Part shown: piece by piece, positions 53,056 to 63,646 of the stretch
Layout: every line of letters starts with the position of its first letter
Position numbering within the stretch: position 1 is the stretch's first letter
DNA from: Dipteris shenzhenensis
Lineage: Eukaryota > Polypodiophyta > Polypodiopsida > Gleicheniales
Reading direction: 5' to 3' (one strand)
NCBI GenBank assembly: GCA_047967505.1
Contig: CM106540.1
DNA length: 64,000 bases
Translations under genes and position numbers: made by a program
Notes under the pieces: model-generated
What the model saw: only the letters and a program-made list of their open reading frames with translations
What the model was told of the DNA's origin: nothing
The model's database searches: none

Positions 53056-54372
53056 CTTTACTTATAATATTGACATTATTTAATTACTTTCAAATACCTC
53101 ATGGCCCCTCCAGTAGCATGGATATACTGCTCCTCAGTAATCAACCCGTCATGATAGAAGTGCTTCCATGTATCTCCTCTACGATGGTGGCGGTGGTAGG
53201 CTATCTCGACAGGAGTAGGGTATCCGCCCATGATATCAAGCTGCAAGACGACACAATTTGCGGAGGATTTAGTACAAAGAAACAACCTCCTAATAAACTA
53301 CATAAGCAATATAATTTGAGATCGATACTTACAAATTGGGCCTCCCATGATTTAACACCCCCTGCTCCAAAATGCACGCTTCCATATTGCTCCATCTGGA
53401 TCCTTCGTGCCTCCATGTGCTACAGACTAGGGTCCTCCCTCGCTGACTTCATTGCTTTCTTCCACTCATGCTTGTGAGCAGTGTGGGGCGAGCCCCTTGG
53501 TGGTTGACCTCCCTCGAGCCTGGCACGCTCCGCTAGTGCCTGCCTCTTAAGCTAAGATCTTTTATTGCCAAGTATCGTAACAATTTTTGACTTGGCCCAT
53601 TTATCTGTGAACTGACGATTGGGGGGGTTAGGATACCTAGAGCAAACAGCATCGAGGGTCTCATCAGCCAATCTCTTTGGCTAGTCTTTGTAGTGGATAA
53701 AGCAATCTCTGTAATTGTTAGCAATTATAGAACACATGAAGGCCATGATGTCCTTCCCCTGTGCATCCGTCAAGATGCCTCATGTCTGAGTGATGTCATA
53801 GAATATCGTACCATCACCCGGAGGCATGTCTAAATCATCTGAATCATCATCGTCCCCACCACCACCCCTCCCAAAGTACTATGCCATGCATCCCCCACCG
53901 CTCCCCCTGCTACTACGCCTGCTACCGTGTCGTGTCGAGCTAGTACGCTGGCCACTCGTAGCTGGAGACGGCATGGGACTATGTGGACGTAGTTGGAGAA
54001 CTGAGTCTCGACTGCATAGGAGTACGCTGACGGCTCTGCGAGACAGGAGGACCTCCTGACGGCATGGGGGAAGGGGCATAAGATAGCATGGCGGAAGGGG
54101 CATAAGACAGCATGGGGGGAGGTGCATAAGATGGCATGGGAGATGGGCCTGCGCTGTGTAGCCGGATGCGCTGTGCTGACTCCGTTGGGGTAATCTCAGC
54201 TGGTGTGGGGTGGTTTGGAGTCTGTAGTGCCGACTCCTGGGGGGTGTTTAGAGTACCCATCATATACCCGTATAACTCCGCAGGACTAGGAGGGTGTCCT
54301 AAAAGGTTACATAAGTCCCTAAAAATAGACTCCCGGAGATTAGGTGAGCCTGAAGAGCTTCCTGGCCACATG
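53056..54372 (-). pseudogene. CACTA II TNPA-like second protein
   Basis: Exon 1 starts near 54371 (MWPGSSSGSPNLRES) and has a Pro/Ser-rich section with tandem MPSYAPPPMLSYAP units (DNA repeat near 54060-54140). Farther on come RYPNPPNRQFTDKWAKSK (near 53620), EWKKAMKSARED and QYGSVHFGAGGVKSWEAQF (near 53340-53400); then, after a probable intron, GGYPTPVEIAYHRHHRRGDTW and EEQYIHATGG. YPNPPN and HFGAGG match the element I protein. It is a probable DNA-binding accessory transposase. Stops (after KRS, and in SL-stop-HMEA) and frame changes break it. Confidence 0.65.
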
Positions 54373-54439
54373 ATGAACTGGAAAAAAGAAAAAAAGACGA
54401 TTATTGATGAGCTGAGAAGAAAGGGGAAGTGAAGAAAAG

Positions 54440-54559
54440 ATTACTGTTAGAGTGTGTCTATAGACGGGTCTGAGAAGCACGTCTATTTTTGCGTATATAA
54501 CAGCGCATCTATAGATGCGGCTGTCTGTGTCTGCAAACAAGCTAGACGTGCGTCTGGAC
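54440..54559. repeat. CACTA II internal TAGACGC repeats
   Basis: TAGACG and GCGTCTA words continue upstream of the TNPA-like gene to the MITE B insertion, then resume at 55006-55070 and 55430-55615 on the tnp2 side. Confidence 0.65.
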
Positions 54560-55005
54560 CCCAGGGGATTCACTCTTCATGAAAGAGGGGGGTCACCTGC
54601 GTGCATGAACTTCAAGAAAACCCCCTATTTAAGATCCATGTAGGATGATAAAACACCCCTATTTAAGCTTATAAGATACCACCAAAATTCTATTATGTCC
54701 CCCCTTTCCTTAAATCTACGTTCTTTCTCAAGCATTTAGATCACACAATAAGAAAATTTAGATTACTTTCCCTATGACTATTTAAAACCATACACAAAAC
54801 CAAACTTGTCTGGACTAGTTATCCAAGGTAGCCTATACTATGTCCCCCCTCTTAAATATGGCATGGCCCCCCTAACTTAAATTCAATATTGGGAAAAAAT
54901 AAAAGGCCCCCCACCCCTAATGTATAAGCTTATGCCTCATTAAAAAAAACCCCCCTATTGTACACTCACGTGATATCATAAGTTTCCTCTTGTGAATCCC
55001 CCGGG
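54560..55005. mobile_element. MITE family B, copy 2
   Basis: 446 bp, same length as copy 1 (27326-27771) and nearly identical. The left TIR has CCCAGGGGATTCAC, the right GTGAATCCCCCGGG. Target duplication GTCTGGAC at 54552-54559 and 55006-55013. Confidence 0.95.
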
Positions 55006-55429
55006 GTCTGGACATGCCTGTAGACGCAGTTTTAGACACGCTCCAACAGACGGACTTTTCTAAAAAGTAGAAAAGGACATGCGCGCGACACAAAAACGTA
55101 ACACTGATACCAAAATCATGCGTCTCTTGGATACGAGAAAGTACAAATCCAAAGAGAGCAAACTTCCAAAAAACATCAACTGTAAAAAGACTTACCTTGG
55201 ATAGAGGTATGGAAGGTTCTTCTCCTTTTTCAAAGTTGCTTCTCTTCCTTGTTCACCCTCTTCTCCTTTAAGCTTGGAAGTAAGTGTGGGTGCCTAAGTG
55301 TAAGCTTGAAAGTAAGTGTGGGTGCCTTCCTCTTAAGCGTCGAAACTGTGGATCTACTAATAGCAAAGCAAGCAAGCCGCGCAAAGTATAAGTAATGTGA
55401 AGAAAAGCAAAGCAAGCGCGCTTAAAGCA

Positions 55430-55615
55430 GATTTAAAAGCCGCATCTATAGGCGCATCTAATAGCACATCTATATAGGCATCTAAATACACAGAGCAGAC
55501 ACGGTTTTAGATGCGCACCACAGAATAGACAGATGCGGTTTCAGACGCACTTGTAGATGCACACCATAGAACAGACAGATGCGATTTTAGATGCGCCTTT
55601 AAACGTGTCACAGAG
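55430..55615. repeat. CACTA II TAGACGC/AGATGCG repeats upstream of tnp2
   Basis: Repeats of CAGACAGATGCG-TTT-AGA-GCGC-type units, including two near-identical blocks (GCACCACAGAATAGACAGATG and GCACACCATAGAACAGACAG). They end 60 bp before the tnp2 start. The stretch 55071-55430 shows a duplicated AAGCTTGRAAGTAAGTGTGG but no gene. Confidence 0.7.
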
Positions 55616-55670
55616 TTTAAAATTAAATATTTGAAGAAAAGCAAATTTTTTTGGGTGGTTTGTTTGTAGG

Positions 55671-58600
55671 ATGTCTTCATCTTCAGCAAGTAGCTCCAGT
55701 GAGGATGAATCCCTCCGTATCCACCATCGCGAAATGTGGTTAGAGCAAAAAATCAAATGTATGTGTGATCGTTGTCGAGGAAACATGTATCATGCACACA
55801 GGATTACACTCAATCACATCTCAAAGTATGGAGAATGGGATGTGACCGTAAACATGGTAAGTGTTAAAGAGTTAAGTTGATTGAGATACCTATGGGTGTT
55901 CATATGTTTGAGTTATGATCCCATTTTAATTTGATACAGGATGCAGTGCCACACCCGCATATGTTGCCCTATGCTCGCCGTGAGGAGGCGAAGCGTTGGT
56001 GATATGAGGTGGGATCTTCAGGAGGGACCGTTACGGATGCATGGAGTGATGATGATAGTAGCCCTCCACCATTACCTCATGAAGCCATGGAGGAGGAGGT
56101 GTTTGATGATATGGTGCAAGATTTATATGTCCATAAAGGGAGGGATGATAGCATGGAGCATGATGGTCATTTTACTGCAGGATTTATATGTCCACTGTTT
56201 GAGGGGTGCACATTCTCTGTTCTACATGCCTCCCTTGAGTTACTAAACTTGCAAACCATCTATGGATGGAGCAATCTTGGGGGGGTCACTCATCATATGT
56301 AACCCTATCACGTGAGTTCAACAGAAGGATTTTTTTATTTCTAAAATTTACAGAAATAAATATACATAAGGGAATATTTAAAATAGTTTTGGAAAAAAAT
56401 TACAGAGTTGTATAGAAAAGGGGTACATTTTATTAATGAAATTTTTTATAGATAAGGGACTTTAAATATAGGCCTTGAACGCACGTGATATAGAGGGTTT
56501 ATACATAGTGACCCCCCCGAGGGAGCAATGCAAGTTTGAATGCATTACTCAAGTAAGCTTTAAAGTCTATTTTGCAAACATGGTGAATTATGCTAGTGGG
56601 TCAATTACTCGAATGCTTTTCCTCATTGATGGTCTTCACATGCAGGCTATTGTGTAAAATGCTTCCAAGGGAGAATAAATTACCAACCTCAAGAGATATG
56701 GCAAGGCAACATGTGACCTCTCTTGGAGGATTATATTACAAGCGCATCCATGCCTGCGTCTATGATTGCGTTTTGTTTCATGGACTACATAAGGATGCAA
56801 GAGAGTGCCCTACTTGTGGAGAGGCAAGATATAGAGCAGATCTCAAAACTTTGGACGTGCCTCGTAAGGTTCTGCGACATAACCCATAATCCCTCGCATC
56901 CAACATATGTTCAAGTGCAAATCCATTGCAGAGCTCATGTCATGGCATTCCTCCCATCGATCAACTGATGGCAAGTGGAGAACTCCCGTAGACTCTCCTG
57001 CGTGGAAGCATATTGAAGACACATGGCCAAGCTTCAAGGAAGAACCTAGGAGCTTGAGACTTGGATGGGGTATGGACGGTGTGAACCCATTTGTTCTCAA
57101 AAGCACCGCTTACAGTGTATGGCCAGTGATATTGGTGAATTATAATCTTCCACCCTCTATGGCTATCAAGAAAGGACATGTTATGCTGTCCCTTCTAATT
57201 CCAGGGAAACATAAAGTCAAAAATCCGGATGTTTATTTGGAGTCTTTAATTGACGAGCTAGAGATAATTTGGAGAGGTATCGAGGTGCATGATGTGAGCA
57301 GGCCTCCCTCGTCACGAGACTTCAACTGCAAAGCAGTCTTGATGTGGATGATGCATGACTTCCCAAGCTATGACGAGTGTTCAAGTAAGCATTGCACTTC
57401 TAATTATGAATAGGCAAAGGATGTGGCACCCTAAACCCACCTTCAACTCTTAATTGCGTCTATTGTTCAGGTCTCACTACATCGGGTTAACATGCATGTC
57501 CTGTTTGTGGTCCTTTGCTAGTTGCCTCACGGGCAAACGCATTGAATAAGGTCATCTATGAGAATCACCATCGATTTCTCCCACCTGATCATCCTAGATA
57601 TCTTGCCCCTTGGAATGAAGTCCTCCCACAATCACTCACCGCGGGAGATTGGATGAGAATTTGGGACGGTTCCACGACGACTCCACCACTTGGCATGAGC
57701 CGGTAAGGGTTTGTAACTATTGTGTGCTATATTGGCTGGAAATAAAGATTGCCTGCTAACACTTTATTTTGTTTAGATACTCCATCTTTTATCGTTTACC
57801 ATATTGGTCCCACCTCAATATCAATCACCTACTTAATCCCATGCATATCTTCAAGAATGTGGCATCTACCATTTGGGAGCATTTGAATGGGACACGAGAT
57901 TCCGTAGGCATAAGGGAGGATCTACGTACCATAGGGAGGATGCGTGAAGCTTGGCCACAAGAGAGACCAAATGGGCGTGTTTTTTTACCTCATGCACCGT
58001 GGAGGTTATCAAAGCTAGAGATGGCGGCGGTGAAGTGCGCTATTACTACAATTTGTACTCCCATTGGATGCATGAGGTGTTTGAAGGGAGCCTTTACAAA
58101 GAGCAAGAAAACAGGTGTAGAGCAATTATATGGCTTGAAATCTCATGATTGGCACAAGATGCTTCAAGTAAGTATTTTATGTGCATAATATCTTTTTCCT
58201 TTCAAATTTGTGAGTGAATAATTATAAGCAACTAATCAACCACCTCCTCGTGGGTTCAGTTCATACTACCTACTAGCATTTCACGTAGTGCATCAAAGGA
58301 CGTGAAAGATTGTATTTACAAGATGGGCGAGCTTGTGAGGTACTTTACATGATACAAAATATGATGCGTATCAATGCTCCATGCAAGGCATTCATATTGC
58401 TAATATGGTGTACTTTTTCATTTCTAGCTGTATGTGTATGTGAGCTCAAAGGAAATAGATACCACCACGCTTGAGAATGCTCGAATTATGTCAGTGGAGG
58501 TGGTTTGTTTAGTGGAGGAGACATTTCCATGTTCTATTCTCACAAGCCAACTACATCTTATAGTGCATTTGGTGGATGAGATTGCTATATGCAGTACTTT

Positions 58601-59187
58601 ACATGCACGATGGTTGTTCTTCCTCGAGCGCTTCATGAAGACCTTGAAGGGCTTCGTGAGACAAAATGCAAGACCCGAAGGTAGCATGGCCGAGGGTTGG
58701 TTGGTACAAGAGTCACTTGTATATATTTTTGAGTTTCTTGTTGATGTGGATAGCTCTCTCCCACGACTATGGAGAGATGATGAAGACCTAAGGATGACCT
58801 CTATTGTGCCTCAAGGGAAAGGACGCAACAAAGTAATAGACATGGAGTTGCATAATAGTATCAACCTCTATTGCGAGCTTAATAGTGATGTGATGAAAAG
58901 ATGGGTGACAAGATACGAGGATGCAAACTTTCAAAGGATATTCATGTGGATTGGCTACTTGATGAAATGGAGAAAGCAGAGAAAGACGAGGGGATGCATA
59001 TCACAATGGAAGAATGGGATTTTGCTAGGGGATTCATGAGCAAGGTCGGTATATAGAATGTTATGCATAAGTTAGGAGCTTTCAATAATTTAGATTGCTT
59101 ATTTAATTGACTTTTTCTTGGTGCAGTGCACTATTTTCAATGCTATATGGTGTGAGGGCAAGCATTTTCGAACACAACGGATTGATG
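55671..59187 (+). pseudogene. CACTA II tnp2 transposase, multi-exon
   Basis: Exon 1 55671-55856 (MSSSSASSSSEDES, with CDRC) ends at GTAAG; exon 2 starts at 55940 after ATACAG and is split by MITE copy 5. The tnp2 core: KRIHACVYDCVLFHG, CPTCGEARYRAD, then after a frame change near 56890 MFKCKSIAELMSWHSSHRS, YSVWPVILVNYNLPPSM, HVMLSLLIPGKHKVKNPDVYL (57413). Later exons: HACPVCG (57490, preceded by a stop), INHLLNPMHIFKNV (57775-58170), and DUF4218-like LTSQLHLIVHLVDEIA and FLERFMKTLKGFVRQNARPEGSMAEG (58434-58900). The last exon (CEGKHFRTQRID) is cut at 59187 by copia RT. Non-functional, but the exon layout matches element I. Confidence 0.87.
56276..56521. mobile_element. MITE family A, copy 5
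   Basis: 246 bp; left TIR CTTGGGGGGGTCACT, right AGTGACCCCCCCGAG. Target duplication GGAGCAAT at 56268-56275 and 56522-56529. It disrupts exon 2 of the CACTA II transposase. Confidence 0.95.
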
Positions 59188-59633
59188 AGGCTATGATGTG
59201 CAAGGATCAACGCAAGTGGGAGCATGCTATGCAATCAGAGATGAGTTCACTTATGAAGAATAAGACTTGGGACTTGGTTTCTTTACCACATGGAAAGAAA
59301 GCATTGCCATGTAAATGGGTCTGCACGATAAAGGTCACAAGTGATCATGTGCCTAGCTACAAGGCCCATTTGGTCGCTAAAGGGTTCAAGCAAGAGAAGG
59401 GTGTGGACTTTGATGAGATATTCTCTCTAGTTGTGAAGATGACCACACTTAGATGCATGCTTGGACTAGTGGTAGCAGAGGATATGGAGCTTATGCAGAT
59501 GGATGTCAAGACAGCTTTCTTGCATGGGGATCTGCATGAGGAAATTTACATGGTGCAGCCTGAAGGCTTTGAAGAAAAGGGCAAAGAGCATTTAGTTTGC
59601 AAGCTGAAGAAGAGTCTCTATGGTCTTAAGTAA
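59118..59633 (+). CDS. Chimeric ORF: tnp2 end fused to copia C2 RT
   Basis: A 171-codon frame. About the first 20 residues come from the last tnp2 exon (CEGKHFRTQRID), then copia RT starts at EAMMCKDQRKWEHAM (59188): [59 protein letters not shown], stop. The RT lacks its palm with YVDD: the next base pairs jump to AKLHEAFDMKDLG (59635 on). The in-frame fusion is an accident of rearrangement; RT activity is impossible. Confidence 0.85.
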   Translation: MVQCTIFNAIWCEGKHFRTQRIDEAMMCKDQRKWEHAMQSEMSSLMKNKTWDLVSLPHGKKALPCKWVCTIKVTSDHVPSYKAHLVAKGFKQEKGVDFDEIFSLVVKMTTLRCMLGLVVAEDMELMQMDVKTAFLHGDLHEEIYMVQPEGFEEKGKEHLVCKLKKSLYGLK

Positions 59634-59641
59634 AGGCCAAG

Positions 59642-60535
59642 TTGCATGAGGCCTTTGATATGAAGGATTTAGGACTTGCAGGTCATATTCTTGGTATGCG
59701 CATCACGCATGATTGGAGTAGGAAACTCCTTTGGCTTTCACAGAAGGAGTATGTTACAAAATTATTGCAACGTTTCAATATGGAGGGGGGGAAGGTAGTG
59801 AGTACTCCATTGCCTCCATATGTGAAACTGAGTCATATAGATAGTCCCAAATTAGATGAGGAGAGGGCCGTGATGGCCAAGGTTCCTTATGCATCAGCAG
59901 TTGGGAGTCTTTATGCTATGATAGCTACTAGACCAGACATTGCATTTGCAGTGGGAGTTGTTAGCCGGTATATGGCTAATCCAGGAAAGAGGCATTGGGA
60001 GGCAGTTAAGTGCATCATGAGGTACATGAAGGGTACCAAGGAGATGTGCATCTGCTTTGGTAGAGGAGACATGTGTGTACTTGGGTATACAAATTCAGAC
60101 TATGCAGGGCATGTGGATAGTAGGAGATCCACTTCTGGTTATGTGTTCACCTTTGCAAGTGGTGCAGTATCGTGGATGTCTCACGCACAGAAGTGCATTG
60201 CTTTGTTTACCACAAAGGCTGAGTATGTTGCAGCCACAGAGGGTTACAAGGAGGCTATATGGCTTAATCGGCTAGTGGGAGATTTGGGGATTCATACAGG
60301 TGTATCGACATTGCATAGTGATTCCATGAGTGCTATTCAGCTAGCACGGAATCTAGTCTTTCATGCAAAGACGAAACACATTGAGGTCAGGTACCATTTC
60401 ATCAAGGAGATACTTGAGGACAAGCTCATAGAGCTTGTCAAGGTTCATACAGATGCTAACGCTATAGATATGCTGACGAAGAGTCTACCTAGTCAGTGGT
60501 TTGAGTATTGTCGTGTATTGATGGGCATTGGATAG
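59642..60535 (+). CDS. Copia C2 RT C-terminus and RNase H
   Basis: An open 297-codon frame: HEAFDMKDLGLAGHILGM, SQKEYVTKLLQRFNMEGG, YASAVGSLYAMIATRPDIAF, then RNase H with GYTNSDYAGHVDSRRS, KAEYVAATEG, LHSDSMSAIQLARN and DMLTKSLPSQ. In the first RNase H motif TDSDYAG-type sequence reads TNSDYAG. The ATG at 59642 is internal to the ancestral polyprotein. Related to 36642-37415 and 43893-44386. Confidence 0.87.
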   Translation: MHEAFDMKDLGLAGHILGMRITHDWSRKLLWLSQKEYVTKLLQRFNMEGGKVVSTPLPPYVKLSHIDSPKLDEERAVMAKVPYASAVGSLYAMIATRPDIAFAVGVVSRYMANPGKRHWEAVKCIMRYMKGTKEMCICFGRGDMCVLGYTNSDYAGHVDSRRSTSGYVFTFASGAVSWMSHAQKCIALFTTKAEYVAATEGYKEAIWLNRLVGDLGIHTGVSTLHSDSMSAIQLARNLVFHAKTKHIEVRYHFIKEILEDKLIELVKVHTDANAIDMLTKSLPSQWFEYCRVLMGIG

Positions 60536-60588
60536 TATGCTCAGTGGTTGTTCTCCCTTAAAGGCACATTGTCCTTTAAGTGGGAGGT

Positions 60589-60762
60589 TGTGGGGGCTAA
60601 AGGTCACTGTGCCTTTACCTCGGTTATGTACAATACTCAAACACATATATAAATGAATGAAAAAAAGAAGATTAGGGTGTTCTGCACCCACCAAAACTTG
60701 TGTGGCTCTCTGTTTCTCTCTCTCCCTCTTCCATTCTTGCTTCTATTGAGAGCACACTCTCA
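60589..60762 (+). repeat. Copia C2 3' LTR
   Basis: 174 bp, TGTGGGGGCTAAAGG ... CACTCTCA, preceded by the purine-rich AAGTGGGAGGT. Confidence 0.9.
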
Positions 60763-62724
60763 ATATGGCTGTGCACATGGCTTTATTACGGTTGCATCAG
60801 ATGTATGAAAGGGATCTCAAGGAGCCAGCAAGCTTCCTCAAGTAGTGCAACCTCCACAGCCGACCTTCTATTCTCACAAGCCTCCTATGTGCCTCCATGC
60901 ACACTCTACAACATCTCCTCTGCAACCGGCTTCAGCAAAACAGAAAGCCTACCATGACCCTCTCTTGCAAGGCAGCCCCCATCAACGCCGGCTCCTAGCT
61001 GCTCACATACAACACCCACCAAACGGCCCCCCATGGCTTCAGTGAAACACAAAGAGCAGTGCCTTGCTACTCCAGCATCAAAGCTAACTAGCCCGCGACA
61101 CAAATGGTAGATGGCATGAGATAAAAGCATGTCTCCATTGATGCTTTAATTTGGTCGACTATTTAAGACTCCTCCCTCTATCGCTCTCTTCTATCCATAA
61201 ACTCAATTGCACATGGATTCCATCATTTCCTTTCATCATTAACTCTCCATCTACACTTTAATTTTGTTCACTATGTAAGGATCCCCTCTACTTTCTATCC
61301 ATAGCAAATTCTCAAGGATACAATTCCATGAGTTTTAACAAACTAGACAAAGCAATTCCACACTTGTATCCAAGGCACTTCAATGAATATTCAACTTGAC
61401 TATTCAATGAGCAGCTCCATCCAAAATTACATGTTTTGCTTCTACCTTCATTAGTGAAAGTAGGTTGATTTTCCTCTATCTATGCAGGCAAACAAAAGCA
61501 AGGCAAAGTAAAAAGATGGCAATGCCAAAAAGCTAGGCAATGTGGGGTAAAATGAGCAAAGGAGAATTGACTAAGGCAAAATAAGAAAGCAAAAAACAAA
61601 TGAAGCAACAAGCAAAGTAAAGTAATGGAAAGCTAGAAAGCACGAGAGGGATGACATCGAGCTGGCATAAAAAGAATTAAGCCATAATGCGTGTGGATGA
61701 CACATGAACAATTGGGAACTTGGAAAAATACCATAAGCTATAATGGAAGATTGTAGTCATTGGATATAAAAAGGGTTAGAGGCCCTTCCCACTATCCCAG
61801 CCGGATCTTTTTGGGTAGTGGGGAGGCATGTGTGGCTAGGAGGGGGGGGAGTGGGACCTCCCATACTCGATGCTCCTTTCGCTACCATGTGGCAACATCT
61901 GCAATGATGGCCATAATTATATCATGGTAACAGAGCTAGCGGTTGGCCTACGGACTGTGGGTGTAACATGTGTATTGGCCCGACATTCAGTGATCTCTGA
62001 CAGACGGCGGCGACTGTGTATGAAAGCCTTTGTGCGCAATTCTCTGACAGCTGTTGCTCTATGTGTGCTTATAGAACAAGGCGGCTAAGTTAGGGAAAGT
62101 ATTTGGCATGGTTTTCAAGGCAGCTAACAAAGGGGTGATGGCCTGTGTAGTTTGCATGTGTTCTTGGCTTGTGAATGGCCATATTTTGAAGGGCTCTCGT
62201 ATTCCATGTGTGTGATGGGATGACCTTGTGCAGGCCCTAAGGGGGTCAGATTTGAGGCATCTTGGATACTTACTTGGAAATAGGTGCCTTTGTGTGGCCC
62301 AAACCCCTCGAATGGCATAAAAAGAATTGTGTGGGTGACGTGTGGAGAATTGGAACCTTGGAATAATCTCATAAGCTATAATGGAAGCTTGTAGTCCTTG
62401 AATATAAGGGAGGCCATGCGTGCCTAGGAGGCCATCGGTGCTCCTTTCGCTGCCATGTGGCATTATCTGCAGTGATGGCCAGAATTATTTCTCGTGTGAG
62501 TAATCAAGACTCACAAAATACATCGTGGAATGAAAGTAAACGAAGACTTTTGCATTCATATTGAAATCCTTTGCACATAGCAACATAATAAGAGCACATG
62601 TGTGCTTCGAAGATAGAGAACACAACGCTCGCGACGCAATAAGGGCAAGTCTTTTGAGTGCGACTGCTCTTTAGAATAAGGGGTAATTTGCGTGTATACG
62701 TTACGCGTACAAGGTTTTTCTTCG
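60763..62724. other. Upstream region of dirigent gene 2, no gene seen
   Basis: Counterpart of 44638-46611. It contains the same imperfect direct repeat. Short frames (for example 61870-62088, 72 codons) have no ATG start or known domain. Confidence 0.5.
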
Positions 62725-62734
62725 GTCAATTGAC
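62725..62734 (+). promoter_or_regulatory. Paired W-box-like palindrome, gene 2
   Basis: GTCAATTGAC at the same distance from the TATA box as in gene 1. Confidence 0.45.
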
Positions 62735-62812
62735 GTAGACATCTGAGTATGCGTAAATTAACCAACAACCTCCGTGGAAACTTTCGGAAACATTCACCCG
62801 CCTCTTTCTCTT

Positions 62813-62819
62813 TATAAAA
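62813..62819 (+). promoter_or_regulatory. TATA box of dirigent gene 2
   Basis: TATAAAA, 127 bp before the ATG, same context as gene 1. Confidence 0.75.
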
Positions 62820-62945
62820 GCAAGAAGAGGTTTTGGCCTCCTCACCCGAACTACATTAAGGCTTACCCAGTACCTCCATACATCGCTCCAGCCTCCCAGT
62901 ACCCTTCTCATTCTCTGCAACTTGCTGCTTCCTATATTTGCACTT

Positions 62946-63509
62946 ATGGCCAACTCCAGCATCGCCTTCTTCCTCGGGCTCACCCTCGCCCTTTCAGCCC
63001 TCCTCAGCCCGCCTCATCAACTGCTGGCCGCTGCCAAGACCGCCCACAAACCCCACTCCCTCGATTTCTACATGTACATAGCCGTGCAGAATAACACTTA
63101 TCTCGACAACCCCGCCCCCTTCACTGCCATCCAGTCGGCCCAACCGGTCCAGGCCCAGAATTATTCCTTCGGGATCATTCATACCTTCGATAACCCCCTC
63201 ACCTCCGCTGCTTCTCTCAACTCCCCGCAATTGGGCCGCGTCCAGGGATGGTATGGGGACGCTGGCAAGGAGATCCTAACCCTTTTCCTCGTACAGACGT
63301 TCACCTTCGCCACCCCGCACTACAATGGCTCCCTTAGTCTAGTGGGCGTAGATGTTGCCACGGATGCTGTCAAGTATGCTCCCATCGTGGGTGGCACCGG
63401 GGACTTCGCCTACGCCCGTGGAGTGGCGAAACAAACACTCGTCTCTACTGCGACAATCGACAGCCAAACTGTCTCTTGGTTCCATTTTTTTATTGAATTG
63501 AAATACTAG
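62946..63509 (+). CDS. Dirigent-family protein 2
   Basis: 187 codons, intronless, identical to gene 1 except Thr88 to Ala and one synonymous change noticed (Asp codon GAC to GAT at residue 40). Signal peptide, FDNPLT, GRVQGWYG, YNGSL and VGGTGDFAYARG are all kept, so both copies should be functional if expressed. The same start reasoning applies: the codon at 62922 is TTG and the first ATG is 62946. Promoter elements are conserved. Confidence 0.93.
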   Translation: MANSSIAFFLGLTLALSALLSPPHQLLAAAKTAHKPHSLDFYMYIAVQNNTYLDNPAPFTAIQSAQPVQAQNYSFGIIHTFDNPLTSAASLNSPQLGRVQGWYGDAGKEILTLFLVQTFTFATPHYNGSLSLVGVDVATDAVKYAPIVGGTGDFAYARGVAKQTLVSTATIDSQTVSWFHFFIELKY

Positions 63510-63640
63510 GCAATTGTCATCTGCGGCCCACCTATCAGTCTTGGCATGGCGTCTACAAACGCGATCCCGCCGAGGGTATTCGATATTCTTTGATCAGCGA
63601 GTCCAACACTTGCAAGTATTTTTTTGTGGAATTTTGGAAA

Positions 63641-63646
63641 AATAAA
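63641..63646 (+). terminator. Poly(A) signal of dirigent gene 2
   Basis: AATAAA, 132 bp after the stop codon. Confidence 0.55.

Larger units (their letters stand above)
51984..59187 (+). mobile_element. CACTA (En/Spm) element II, truncated
   Basis: Same design as element I: TNPA-like gene on minus (53056-54372), tnp2 on plus (55671-59187), with a repeat-bearing interval between. TAGACGC-type repeats also fill the left end (51995-52345). Two MITE A copies and one MITE B copy inserted into it. No CACTA TIR was found; the right end is cut inside the tnp2 reading frame and joined to copia RT. Confidence 0.82.
50848..60762 (+). mobile_element. Copia C2, interior replaced by CACTA II
   Basis: 5' LTR 50848-51037, primer-binding site, leader to about 51982, then CACTA II instead of gag, protease and integrase, then RT (59188) and RNase H to 60535, and 3' LTR 60589-60762. 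The flanks differ (AATCC left, ATATG right), so no target duplication supports a single insertion; a rearrangement has joined two family members or deleted the middle. Confidence 0.85.
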
